From: Pleurodeles waltl
Taxonomy: Eukaryota; Chordata; Amphibia; Caudata; Salamandridae
Assembly (NCBI RefSeq): GCF_031143425.1
Contig: NC_090448.1
Coordinates: 337,211,177 to 337,275,176 of the forward strand
Length of the DNA stretch: 64,000 bases
Direction of reading: 5' to 3'
Shown here: piece by piece, positions 11,658 through 24,339 of the stretch
Position numbering within the stretch: position 1 is the stretch's first letter
Layout: every line of letters starts with the position of its first letter
Notes under the pieces: generated by a model
The model's input: the letters and a program-made list of their open reading frames with translations, nothing else
The model's database searches: none
What the model was told of the DNA's origin: nothing
Position numbers and translations under genes: made by a program

Positions 11658-12890
11658 TACAATTGCTCCATAACTCAGTAATTCCCGGTGCCTGTTCAGT
11701 TCTGCACTCTCACTTATTACTCTTTAGCCTGAATTTAGGATCTTTAGCCAATTAAACAAAATAGAAATATGGATCTATTAAAATGCAGGAGGCATGGTGA
11801 TGACTAGTAATGTAACAATTAAGATAACTTAAAGTAACTAGCACTGACAAAGCAAAGTATGCCTTGCCTTTCAGTGGCAGTAACTGACTTTTTGACTTTG
11901 CCAATTCTTTTTGCAGGTGCTATTTTGCACCAGTAAAATGAAAACAAAATGCTTACTTGTTGATGTAGAATAGAAAACGGATTGGGAGTTGAAAAATAAA
12001 ATTAGGTAGAACATCTGTCAAATGAGAAGCAAACACATAAGATTGACAAGCGAGAGACTGACAAGAGAGCCAATCAATTATAAGTAGAGGGCAGACCCAA
12101 ATCCTACTGTAAGCTTTGATATTGTCCAGTATAGGTCTTCGACAACAGATATCTGAAGGTGAAACCTAAAAAATAGTGATTTGTTTAGATAAGAAAATGA
12201 CGATGGTTGGAGCGATGCTTATCACTCTTATGCAGCACCACATGGGACTACTTTCTTTAAGGCCCCTGTAATAGGAAGTCTGTTCATCATTGGCAGAGAG
12301 TGCCTCTAGTGCTGAGCAATTGAAGGTAGCTTGTCCACGAAACTCAAATTTCATGGCTGCTGTTATGATTATGGACGATCGATTCCTACTGGTGCCATGC
12401 TGTTGAGATGGGCATTTAGAAGATGACCTTCACCTTCCTGTTTTTCCTGCTACTTCATATGTTTTATGACAGGTGTTGGGTGACAGTTCGCATTCATGAG
12501 ATCAAGCTCCACTGGCTGGAGTCAGACACCCTGGAGCTACTCCATAGGGTGCTGGAGGGCTTGCTGTATGCACTGTGGGGCACTCCCCAGTGGACTGCTC
12601 ACCTTCACAGGCTTTCTGCATTGGCTTCTAGGGTCTTGCTACACAAATAGCAGTACTGATACGATGCAGCAGGGAAGAGAGTTTGGCCCACATAAGATGG
12701 GACCCTGTTTCAAAAGGCTCTCTCATATCGAAAGAGCTTGCTCAGTTAACCAAGGTGAGGCAAAAAGCAGTAGAATTACAAGGACACCTTTTCTAAGCTC
12801 ATATGGAGTTCTGTACTTCTCACCACCCTCAAATAAATGATGACTTACCTCTCCATCAACTAACAATACACATTGACACTCTCTAAAGAA
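9567..12890. other. No recognised feature over 3.3 kb
   Basis: Mostly AT-rich with short random frames. The only clear item is the tetranucleotide repeat at 11623-11658. No transposon ends, tails or protein blocks were recognised. This is the longest stretch in the window without an identified repeat, so any host regulatory sequence would be a candidate here, but nothing in the bases shows one. Confidence 0.45.
11623..11658. repeat. (TATC)n microsatellite
   Basis: About nine TATC units with one interrupted unit (TATT). Confidence 0.9.
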
Positions 12891-12899
12891 TGTGTAAGG

Positions 12900-15800
12900 C
12901 TATACTGCTTTCATCTCAAGCCAAGTTTATTTTCCAGCTTTGGAACGCTGAGGATGTCAATATGAAAGTAAAAACATAAAAAAATTACATACAAAATAAC
13001 CCCAAAGAAAAAAGAAACTCATAACATCTTAAGACATAGTTAATGTTAAAATTTCAATATAAGCTTAAAAAACATTTAAAAAAGATAAATATGCAGCAGA
13101 AAAGGTTTTATTTTGGCAGATTAAACATCAAATGCAAGTCCTCAGAGGAAGTCTGCACATACAATAGGTCTCAATATCTTACGACAGTGCAGTATCTGTG
13201 CAGGGCAAATAAACAAAACATGCTTCACATCTTGAACACCATTTTGACAAAGTTCACACGTATCAGGTGACCCACACCATTTAGAAGTTAAAATATTTAA
13301 GGGCAGAATATTTAGTTGCAGAGCGGTTCAAAAGCACCTAACCTCATGAGGCATATTCCATCTTACCTACGGTTGGGCTTTCTTCATGGTTACGATATCC
13401 ATTATTATTTGGTAATTCCCTTTATTACTACAAGCATTGCCATCTAGTCTGAATTACATCATAGGAGGCTCGTTTCAAGCAGGCCTTTAGTTGGGTTGGT
13501 GAAAGTGATGAGACCAAACTTTGGTCAAACTTAAAATGATCCAGGGCCGATTTGAAATTTCTATAGAACAGATATTTCTCAGTTTTCGCTTCAAAAATGT
13601 CCTTCCCTGTAAGATGTCTTAATGTGTACCCTTCACTTCTCAGCAGGAAAGAGGCTCACTGATTAACTCCTGTCAAGTCTTGTGTAAAGAAGCTCTTAGG
13701 CCCAAATTCCAGTCTTAGGGTGGCTGCCGATGCTGAGGAGTCACAGGAGATTAATCTCCTTAATATCTGCACTTCTGTTTTATTTAAATACCCCCATCTT
13801 GGCACATCGATTAACTCTACTACATACAGTAAAGAGGCTGGTATTTTAGTTTGATAAACAGATGGGAGATGAGAAAAATGTCTTCTACCCATCCCATTAT
13901 AGAATGCTCCCATTCACTTCACCTGAGATTGCACCTTTGACCTGAGATTACACCTTGTTAACCTTGTTAGAGATGTGGGCAGTGTCATTCAGATTATTAC
14001 ACATAATGTTCTCTAAAAAGGTGTAAGATTTAACCAATTCCAATTTTTGGGAGTTAGCTACCATGAATAATTGGCATATTTACAACATTTTTTTCCACAG
14101 AAAGCATAACATTTTACTTTTAGAGGAGTTGATAGCTATAAAGTGTGCATCTGCATACTGCTGCAACATCGTTAGGCAACCATTTAAGCCCTTGTGGGTT
14201 AAGTTCAATATTATTGTATCATCCGCATAAAGGAAACAAGATATTGACCAAGCCCAGATACTAGGAGGAAAACCAATTCCTTTTGAGAGGAAGCCAGGCA
14301 AATCATCAATATATAGAGAAAACAATACAGGAGCAAGTAAGCACCCCTGCTTTAAGCCATTTTTAGTTGTGAATCTCTCGGATAACCCCCAGCTGCTCAC
14401 TAACAAGACTTGGTAACAGGTTGTGGAATGGAGGGTGACAATTAAGTACAGTAGAGTTCCAGGCATTCTGAGGTCAGACAACTTCTTCCATAGTGTTGGG
14501 TGATCCACTTTATCAAAAGCTATGAAGACGTTGATGATTGTGGCATATATTGGACAGCCTCTACTACTCATGTATTTTCCATTAATTAGCTGCAGAGCTA
14601 CAATGTTATCTAAAGTCCCATGATTTTTTCAACAGCCTATCTGTTCTAATGGAATTATTTTATTATCTTCCACCCAGGCATTAGGCCTGGCAAGTAAGCA
14701 TCTAGTAAAGATCTTGCCAATAGAATCTAAGAGGGTCATATGACAATAATTTACAGACGAACTACGATCACGCTTTTTATAAAGTGGGACAATTATACAT
14801 CTAGTCCATGATGAGGGCACAATCACATTAACATAACAGTATTCAAAGACCGGAAGCAACAACCTGGCCCAGAGTTTAACTTATTTATCATTACCAAAAT
14901 TGGAACTCATCCGGGCCCATTGCAGATGAAGAGTGCTTAGCAAAGACTGAGACCTCTATCTATCTCACAGAGGGAGCATCTTAACTAAATGTAGCAGAAT
15001 TGACAGGCAGCGTTTCCCTACAAAATTTAGATCCTACATTTTCTGCACATAGTTTAGAAATAAAGCTGACCCAACTATCTGCTCCCATGGGAGAGGGATG
15101 GGACCTTACTCTAGCACAACAACAATCTGCAACTATCTCCCAAAATCTAAGCATAGTATTTCTATAAGCAGCCTCTCTTAACTCAACCCACATAAGATCT
15201 ACACTCTGCTTTTTTGACCTGCCTTCAGACGACTTCTTCTCATTTTCAGAACAGACAGGTATCTATTTCTTTCCTTAGTAAAGAAGATAAACTGCTTCCT
15301 GTTCAGCCTATTTATTTCTTTATTCAACATGAGAACAGGCAAAGGTATTGGTTTATTGTGAGTCTTAATGTGCCTCCGAACAGCATTTTTTGTGATCAAT
15401 AGAAAACATTGACTTGCCAGATTTCCAGATCATTAACAGCCTTCTCCAGGACTCCTTTTAAGTTGAATATTTTCCTAGGATCCCATTGAGTTTTACCGGA
15501 ATTGTTGCTGAATTTTGAATTGCAACCATCAGGTTTCCACTACTCTACTGGTGGCATATTAGCTTCCAGGGAGAAGACTAGGAGTTTGTGGTCCCTAAGT
15601 CTAGTATCTAATACTTTCAAGCCACCTAAGAGGTGGAACAATGAATATGAGGCGATGAGATAATCTATAATTGAATTTCCTGTCAGCAATTTATGAGTAG
15701 ACTGCGCCGGAGAGTCTGAGCCAAATCTCCCATTTACAATTGAACATTAAGTTTTTCTCAGCTGCTGAATAAGAATTTGGCCTCTCAGGAGCAAAAATGG

Positions 15801-17790
15801 TTATCGATTGAAAAAGCTTAGAAGGATCATTAAAAGTTCTATACTTACAATTAATCTTATTACTTAAAAAGATTGCAAACCCACTTTTTGCATGACCTTT
15901 TCGCTTGGGGATAGTTTTGCACTCAATTGAGAAATAACCATCACAATGGAGATCAAAGGGACACCAGGTTTCCTGGATAAAAATTATATTGGCTTTTAGT
16001 CTTATTAAAAATTATATTTTCACCCTGCTAGTTTTTAGGTCTGCTACATTCCAGGAAACCACTTTAAATTCATTGCTAATTATAAGGTTTAGAAACTTGG
16101 GCCAATACTCAGTCACCATTTAGAGCACCCTCCAACCAGTTCTATTCTAGGCTCTCATCTTCTATAGAGCGAGGGGCTTATCTGGGGCTCAAATATGTCA
16201 CAAATCTTCCATTGTTCCCAATGGATACTCACAATCGTCCCAGATTACCCACTGTTGACTCATTTTCCGACAGAGGAAAAGGTTCACTATGAGAACTAAC
16301 CAAATTGTCAAATTAATTAATGCAATTTTTAGATTCTTTTATCACCGGAAAACACATCAATACCTCTACACTGAAAAAAGTCACTATTTTGCAAAACCAA
16401 ACTTGCCACACTTTTCGACTGAAATAAAACCTTTATTTTTGACCCCGGCTTTGTGTGCCTCAAAGTAACAAGTGAAATGTCACTGCTTTGGATTAACCTC
16501 AAATTCGCGATATCAGCGAAGCAGGCTAATAACAAAAAAGATTCAAAATCAAGTCAAAGTCAAATAAAACAACAAAGTGCAATTTACAAGTATTTACAGG
16601 AAGGGAAGAGGGACAGTGGTATTTCCTAACAGGTCTTACAGATGATAATTTGACCGTGGGCATTGCCTCAAACCGTTCCGGCATGGGATTAAGGAAGACT
16701 GGTTGAGGAATGGCCACTGAAGAAGAGTTTGGCATCCTTGTACCGGTTTCACTATTATCCTGAGAAGTGGTGGTGTAAAATCAATATTTAAAGAATGGCT
16801 CCTTTTATTCTCTTGCCCATCAGTAGCTTGAATACAAATGTTTATTGCCACTGACGTATGAGACAAATACTCACCTTCATGAAAATGAATTTTTAGGGAT
16901 TTTTTTTGTAATTATTTGTTTTCTTTTTCCCCTCATGCTTAATTTTTTTAGATTGTGTAGTACCGTCTACCCTCACCCCTTTAAAATAGATGGCTTATTC
17001 TCCCTAAACAGGAGCCCCCAATATTGAGCAAGCTTCTCTTTTTGAAGATTGTAAAGTCTGATTTAGGGTTTCTTTCTCATTTTCTGGGCCCATAAGTACT
17101 TTCAAAATCACTGATAGAATATCTTGAGAATTATCTGTATTTATTACAATTTTTTTTAGAAGGGCTAGAATTGATGACAGAATTCTCTCAAGGCAAATAG
17201 GTGATTCAGAGACTTGTACACCTTGGACTGAGAGATTACAGGCAAGTTCTCAAGCAACTCCATATCAGGGGTCGCAGACATCTGCAGGCCAATTGATGAA
17301 TGCTCTGTTGGTGTACTACTAAATAACTTTAGACCATTTGTCAAAGGTAGAATTGAGGGAGTTCTGAGGGGACTATTCATTTTTAGATTGTTTCTCGAGC
17401 TGGCCACCATATCTATAACTGGGAGAGTAATGTGCTCATTATGATACTTAGAGATTACATCTGAATCTAAATTCTTACGGCCATGCTTATTATTTGTGGG
17501 GAAGGTGATAACACAGGATTGCAATCTAATCCCCTCATAACAGAGGCAAGAGGTAGCTCTAGTTTAGGTATAGGATCATGTTGTAATGGATTCTCTTTGT
17601 TAAAGAAAGAAAACATCTGGTTCAGTCGTTCACAAGGTTAATTTGCACCATTTTATGTCTAAGGGGCTTAGATTTAGCTTTTTGGCAGGCTTCTAATGGA
17701 ATCATATGACCTAGACCAAGCTTCCAACCAGTCATATTGATGCTTCTTTGAGGCAAATAAGGTTAATGTCCTAGGTTCCAAAACACCACT
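12900..17790 (-). mobile_element. Nearly complete LINE of jockey/CR1-like type
   Basis: Read on the minus strand it shows LINE order. An ORF1-like region of low complexity lies at about 17700-16140, with an ATG near 17740 and a leucine- and serine-rich block at 17524-17165. The endonuclease opens at about 16069 with FKVVSWNVADLKTSR, followed by FIQETWCPFDLHCDGY. The reverse transcriptase contains PSSWTRCIIVPLYKKRDRSS near 14815, GLKQGCLLAPVLFSLYIDDL near 14350 and the catalytic FLYADDTIIL near 14235. Past the RT, a LRLEFGPKS block lies near 13710, and a C-terminal CELCQ-(x)7-H-(x)4-C zinc motif (CELCQNGVQDVKHVLFICP) near 13260. Frameshifts and stops break every domain, so it is inactive. A GC-rich stretch upstream (17.9-18.6 kb) may be its 5' UTR. 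Confidence 0.75.
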
Positions 17791-17859
17791 GCCCACACAA
17801 ATACAAGTAAAACAGGGGAAATGGCAGACCACAAATTGCAGGACGTACTATAAAGTCTG

Positions 17860-18620
17860 AAATTTAGGGCAGAGTGGAGCACCTCCACGTAAGCAAACTC
17901 ACCGCCCTGGAGCTGGTTGCCTCACCATGCTACCAAAGGGGGAAGCAAGTGCCTGTTACGATCCTTAACTGCACCAACTGTATGGCTATGTGGTTAGGGC
18001 TCAACAAGCAATGGATCCCCGACTACCGTAGCAAAAGGAATACTGAAATTGTTTTGAGACAAGAACAAGGAGCTGAATACAATTTCCAATGTGTGGTCGT
18101 GCAGAACTCAGCAGCGAAGCGCAAGCTGCACAGGCATAACCCCAGGGGCCTTCGCACCAGAAGAGAGCCTGCGGCCTATTGCCAGCCACACACTGTCCTG
18201 CACACTCTCCCGTTCACTACTGAGTCACTATGAAGCTATGTACTAAGGGCTCCACTGTGCATAGGCCAACCGACTGGAGATGAAGTCCATGGTCCTGCAG
18301 GGGCAAAGCAATCCCTGGTGGCAGGGCTATAGCAAGGCGTCAGCCGGAACTGTGAGATTGCATAGGTTCTTCTACCGCAGTGCTAGTCAGCACTGCGGGA
18401 CGGTTTAGAGAACAATCAGGCAGCTGAGCGGAGCAGGCACTGGAACTGGCGCTGAATAAATATGCCAGCCAGGGGGCAGCAGGGGCTCTTCTCTTTTCCC
18501 AACAAACACCCCCCTCAGCCAACCTCCACAAACCTTCAGTACCTGCTTGCCTATGTGGTGCACCACTCTAAGTGCTCTCCGTGTACGCCCGCCGCTCCAC
18601 ACCACACCTCCTCACCACGC
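17860..18620 (-). other. GC-rich stretch, possible LINE 5' UTR
   Basis: More GC-rich than its surroundings and directly upstream of the minus-strand LINE. It has no domain. A TATTTATTCAGC box lies on the minus strand near 18465. The link to the LINE rests only on position and composition. Confidence 0.25.
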
Positions 18621-20190
18621 TATGACACTGTGACACTTCGTCTTAATTTTGAAAATGCATCGCAAGTGTCCCTAAGTTGGACAGTCTTTGAACTTTCCAC
18701 TCACATCAATTTCAAACAAACAAAGACTTTACCCCCCATCAACCAACAATGCAAATCACCCTCTAATGAATTCACACTGCTGCATTCCTCTTTTCCTAGT
18801 TTTTATACTATATCATAAATGTGACTTGGGTAATTTTTAGACTCTTCACTTACATTAACTTCAATTTTTAATGGCCTGTTTTGGCACATGGTGCCTGAAA
18901 GAGCAGCGAATCCCTCTTCATTAGCCCTACTTGTACAGTGGCTGTGGTGTGTCACTGGTCTGCAGACCTGACAGACAAGGTTCACTTCACCACAAAAGGT
19001 GGTGATGGCAACTGGAGTTCAAGACACACTTCACTGATGAGTCAGACACCCTCTGACTATGAGCGCGCTTGGACCTTCAGGATGTGGGTGCCCAGAGTCA
19101 TTTCATGTTCTATCCAAGTACAAGTAGGCTGCTGTCTTGCCCCCACTGCTTCCCCTTACATTGAAGAGCCACTGACATGCACGGGCCTAAATCTCTACAG
19201 CTCTTTCTATATGCATACATGTACCAGTGTAGGTTGACACAGATGTCAGACCATTATGGAGGGAGCAGCCCAGGCTTGTTTAGCACATCGCCCTCATGAG
19301 CTGCGATCTCAGAGAATACTTTGCCTTAAGCATTGCTGCAGTAATAAGCACATTTATATTCGTCATAACTAACAATTCCAACTCCTGAAGGTTGTCATGT
19401 GGGCTGATACGAAATGTGACTGATGCTTGCAACAAGCATTGGCTGAGTGGGACTAACTCCTTGCCTCTTGCTCTATGTACTATTGTGTAGTGATTTAAAC
19501 AGATCTGAGAGAGACCTAAAGCAACGTCTGCCTGACGCAAAAACAGAAAACACAAATATTACAAAACCAAATACTGATTTCAGCAGTGCAGAAACAGTTG
19601 TTCTTTAGACACCTATGTGTTGGTGAAAATAAAGGGTTTACTGGGACAAAAAATGGGTCAGGGGTTCCCTTTATTTAAAAACAGAAAAAGGTTAATACTT
19701 TAAAACATTATTTAAAAAATCTGTGAACTAAGTTTCAGTAAAAGTATATTTCAAATTGGATTACAATGTAATTTCATTAATATGGATATGTTATTTGTAG
19801 TTCATCATTTATCCCACTTTATTTGCACCTGTAATATTTTTCACAGGACCTCCGCTGGGTATGAACCTGCCCAACTCTGTCCTGCTGGCACACTTTCTCT
19901 CTAGGAATGTAATGCAATCTGATGAATCTAGGCTCATGACACCCTGCCCATTACAACTGATCTCATAATTTCATGAGCTAGCAGGGGCCTTTCATAATAT
20001 AATTTCTGGAGTCACTGTCCGACTAAGACACCTAAATCTGAAAGCTGGCCTTGTACATTAGCCTCTTAAAGGAAAGGCATTATACATGCATGACTGCACA
20101 TTGTTAGCATTTTACACTTTTAGAACTAAACTGGCACTGTATTCCCACAATCCCACAATGTTTTGCATGTACAGAGATTCTTATTTTATG
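18621..20190. other. No recognised feature
   Basis: AT-rich, short frames only. No tails, terminal repeats or protein blocks seen. Confidence 0.45.
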
Positions 20191-20194
20191 TCCC

Positions 20195-22500
20195 TTTTAA
20201 CCCCTTCTCTGCCAGGCCTTTTCCCGCTCAGGTGCCAGGCCTTTTTTTGGCTATTTGGGGCAGTTCACGCTTAGGCACTCATAACTTTTTGCCCACATAA
20301 GCTACCCACGGCAAATTTGCGTATTTTTTTTCAAACATCCTGGGTATTCTAGAGGTACCCAGAGTTAGTGGGTTCCCCTGAAGGAGACCAAGAAATTAGC
20401 CAAAATACAGCAAAAAGTTCTTTTTTTTCCAAAACAATTGGAAAAAAGGGCTGCAGAAGGTGGCTTGTGGTTTTTTCCCTGAAAATGGCATCAACAAAGG
20501 GTTTGCGGTGCTAAAATCATCAGCTTCCCAGCTTTCAGGAAGAGGCAGACTTGAATCAGAAAACCACGTTTCAACACAATTTTGGCATTTTACTGGGACA
20601 TATTATTTTTTGTGCTTGTAGCCTCCTTCCAGTTAGTTTGGATCCCGGAAGGCTAAACATTTCTGAATAATATACAAAATTCTGAATTCAGCAAGGGGTC
20701 ATTTGTGTAGATCCTACAAGGTTTTCCTACAGAAAATAACAGCTGAAATAAATAAATATTGAAATTAAGGTAAAAAACAGACATTTTTCTTCACGTTTTA
20801 CTCTGTAACTTTTTACTGCGTGTCAGATTTTTAAAAGCAATATACCGTTACGTCTGCTGGACTCTTCTGGTTGTGGGGATATATAGCATTTCTAAGTTCA
20901 TCAAGAACCCTAGGTACCCAGAGCCAATAAACGAGCTGCACCTTGCAATGGGTTTTCATTCTATACCGGATATACAGCAATTCATTTGGTGAAATATAAA
21001 GAGTGAAAAATAGGTATCAAGAAAACCTTTGTACTTCCAAAATGGGCACAATATAAGGTGTTGAGAAGCAGTGGCTATTTGCACATCTCTGAATTCTGGG
21101 GTCCCCATACTAGCATGTGAATTACAGGGCATTTCTCAAATATACATCTTTTTTACACACTGTCTTACATTTAGAAGGAAAAACTGTAGAGAAACACAAG
21201 GGGCAATAGCACTTGTTATGCTATTACGTGTTCCCCCAAGTCTCCCGATAAAAATGGTACCTCACTTGCATGGGTAGGCCTAATGCTCGGGACAGGAAAT
21301 GCAACATGGACACATCACATTTTCCCTAAGAAAACTGAAGTGTTTTTTGGATAGTGCCTAGCTGTGGATTTTGGCCTCTAGCTCAGCCGGCACCTAGAAC
21401 ACCTACCAAACCTGTGCATTTTTTTAAACTAGACACCTATAGGAATCCAAGATGGGGTGACTTGTGGGGATATGCAGAATCCTTTACAAACCTCAAAATT
21501 TTGCCAAAAAAATAACTTTTTCCTCTTATTTCGGTGACAGAAAGTTCAGGAATGTGAGAGGAGCCACAAATTTCCTTCCACCCAGCATTCCCATATGTCT
21601 CCCAATAAAAATGGTACCTCACTTGTGTGGGTAGGCCTAGTGCTCGTGACAGAGAATGCCCCAAAACACAACTTGGACACATCACATTTTCCCAAAGAAA
21701 ACAGCTGTTTTTTGCAAAGTGCCAAGCTGTGGATTTTGGCCTCTAGCTCAGCTGGTGCCTAGGGAAATCTACCAAACCTGTGCATTTTTTAAAACTAGAC
21801 ACCTAGGGGAATCCAAGATGGAGTGACTTGTGGGGCTCTCACCAGGTTCTGTTACCCAGAATCCTTTACAAACCTCAAAATTAGGCCAAACACCACTTTT
21901 TTCTCACATTTCGGTGACAGAAAGTTCTGAAATCTGAGAGGAGCCACAAATTTCCTTCCACCCAGCATTTCCCCAAGTCTCCCGATAAAAATGGTACCTC
22001 ACTTGTGTGGGTAGGCTTAGTGCCCGCAAAAGGAAATGCCCCAAAACACTATGTGGACACATCAAAATGATCAAATACTAAACTACCTGTTTTTGCGGGG
22101 GGGACTCCGTTTGTGGTCCTGGGCTCAGCAGCCATATAGGGAAAGCTACCAAACCCAAACATTTTTTTTAACTAGACACCCGAGGGAATCCAGAGAGGTG
22201 TGACTTGCATGGATCCCTAATGTTTCCTTAGCCAGAATCATCAGCAAACCTCAAATTTAGCTAAAAAAATCACATTTTCCCCACATTTCTGTGTAGGAAC
22301 ACCGCACCAGGACAAATTTCCTACCACTCAACGTTCCCCTCAGTCTCCCGGTAAAAATTATATCTCACTTGTGTAGGTGGGCCAAGTGCCAGTGACAGGG
22401 ACAGGGAAGAGCCAAAAACATGTTGAAATTGAGGGGGAACCAAAGCGGGTCCAAAAGGGCAGTTTGAAAAAAAACATTTTTAGACTGACAAGTGGGGTAG
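20195..22500. repeat. Compound repeat with four tandem units of about 357-380 bp
   Basis: The right half is a tandem array. The phrase TCTCCCGATAAAAATGGTAC (with variants) starts at 21241, 21598, 21978 and 22344, spacings of 357, 380 and 366 bp. Each unit also repeats CCTCACTTGTGTGGGTAGGC, GACACATCACATTTTCCC, ATTTTGGCCTCTAGCTCAGC and AAACTAGACACCTA. The left half (20195-21230) begins AACCCCTTCTCTGCCAGGCC and is not tandem. I recognise this composite as abundant in newt sequence but cannot name its class. No protein blocks are visible. Confidence 0.75.
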
Positions 22501-22809
22501 AATTGTTATCGGTATAGATGAGACAATGCTAGGTCGTAGGAATTTTGTGGATTCCTGCAGCTTTCGGAAGGTTCCATCACAGAAATGTGGGGAAAATGGG
22601 TGATTTCCAGCAATGTTGGAGGTTTGCAGGGCATTGTCGGTAAGAAAATGGTGCAGGGTGCATTTGAAGCACTCCACCCTGGAATCACCCACATGTTTAG
22701 TTTTCAGATGTGTTTAGGTCTTGTGGATTTTTCTACATGGCAGCGTCCCAAAGTCCAAAAAGTGAAACCCTCACCATTCCAAGTGGGACAATTTTGAGAG
22801 TTAGCCAAG

Positions 22810-23930
22810 CTCTCATGGCCCAAATGTAAAACCAAGACCCAAAATAATCAAATGTCCTCTTGCTTGCCGTGGAATAAGATGTTTTAGTGTGTGGGGGAGA
22901 GCTGAAAGACTGTTACCCCCCCTCAGTTGGGGTGGGGGGAAAACCTGGCCCATATTGGTTGGTAGCCACCACCCCACTATTTTTTGTTTTTTTAAATTCC
23001 CTGGCATCTAGTTGACTTTCTGCCCCCCCCCGGGTGTGGATCGGGCTAATTGCCCAATCTGCCCACTGGTGGGCAGAACAACTTTGGCCCCATTTATTTG
23101 GGGTGGGGGTATGGCCATATCCCCACCCTCTTATTTTGGTCTCTGGTGGGCTTTCCAAAAATAGGCTGATCTGCCCCCAAAGGGGGCAGATACGGCCAAC
23201 AGTAATGAGCCACCCATGGGAAGCGACCGTTGCCCAAGGAGCTTCCCCCCCAAACAAAACACACACATACCAATCCCTGATGTCTAAGTGGTTACTGCCC
23301 CCCAGGGGCAGATTGGCCTAATGTAAATAGGCAGATCTTCCCCCAAGGGGAGCAGAAATGGTCTAAAATAAATGTGCCCCCCAGAGGAGCGACCCTTGCC
23401 TAAGGGGTCGCTCCCCTTGTGTGAATTTGGCGCCAAAAAAATCCTCGGGCCTAGTGGTTTCTGCCCTCCTTGGGGACAGATCGGCCCAATAAAAATAGGC
23501 AGATCTGCCACCAAGGGGGGCAGAAATGGCCAAAAATAAATTCCCCCCTCCCCCGCCTCCAGGGGAACGACCCTTACCTAAGGGGTCGCTCCTCACACAT
23601 GAAACTGACAAAAAAAAAATCCCTGGTGTCTAGTGGTTTCTGCCCCCCTTTGGGGCAGATTGGCCTAATAAAAATAGACCCATCTGCCCCCAACCGGGGC
23701 AGAAAGGGTATAAATACATTTTGCCCCCAAGGGAGCGACCCTTGCCTACGAAAAAATATATATCCCTGGTGTCTAGGGGTGTCTGCACCCCATGGGGGCA
23801 GATCGGCCTAATTATAATTCATTATAATGCCAGGAGTGGCAGAAAAGGCCTAAAAATATTTTGCCCCCCTGGTGAACGGCCCTTGCCCAAGAGGCCGCTC
23901 ACCTTATGAATAAATATTTTTTATAAATTC
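22810..23930. repeat. Tandem array of about 142-178 bp units, each with hairpins
   Basis: A phrase like CCCTGGTGTCTAGTGGTTTC recurs at about 23001, 23135, 23277, 23444, 23622, 23764 and 23930. Each unit carries an inverted pair around CTGCCCCCAAGGGGGCAGA and another around AGCGACCCTTGCCTAAGGGGTCGCT, so one unit folds into two hairpins. It follows the 365-bp array directly and I take both as parts of one composite repeat. Confidence 0.75.
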
Positions 23931-24210
23931 CCTGGTGCCTAGTGGGCATTTCTGCTGCCCGATCTCATCGCGATCTGGCAGCAGAAATGCTTGCAGAGAC
24001 ATGAAAGGAAAGGTCTTTCCTTTCATGCCTCTGCCTGCCCCCCTCCTCCCGAGCGGAAATGCTTTGCATTTCTCTTCCGCATCAGCGCGATGGGAGGTGA
24101 CCTCTGATGAGGTCATTAGACGTCACTGGGGGAAATAGGGGGTGGGGATGGAAGAGGAAGCGATTCCCCTTCCATCCCTGGGGGGGGGGGTGGGTGGGAG
24201 GCCCACAGGG
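23931..24210. repeat. Chain of short hairpins at the end of the tandem array
   Basis: Successive inverted repeats: GCATTTCTGCTGCC to GGCAGCAGAAATGC (23945-23990), CATGAAAGGAAAG to CTTTCCTTTCATG (24000-24028), GAAATGCTTTGCATTTC (24055-24072), TGACCTCTGATGAGGTCA (24099-24116), and GGATGGAAGAGGAA to TTCCCCTTCCATCC (24147-24178). The purine/pyrimidine-rich end has a G-run at 24180-24190. Confidence 0.7.
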
Positions 24211-24339
24211 GACCGTTAGTGCTCCCTCCGTGGGCCGGGTGCAGGACGAGCTGCCAAGGCACCCGAGGGATCTTAGGGTGGGGTATCATCAACTGCTGCT
24301 GGCACCTGGGTCTCGAGCAAGCACGGCCTTCTCCACACA

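Noticed and set aside
21235..23930. Regularly spaced repeats reminiscent of a CRISPR array
   Set aside because: Units are 140-380 bp, diverged and without unique spacers; the setting is a vertebrate-type transposon region.
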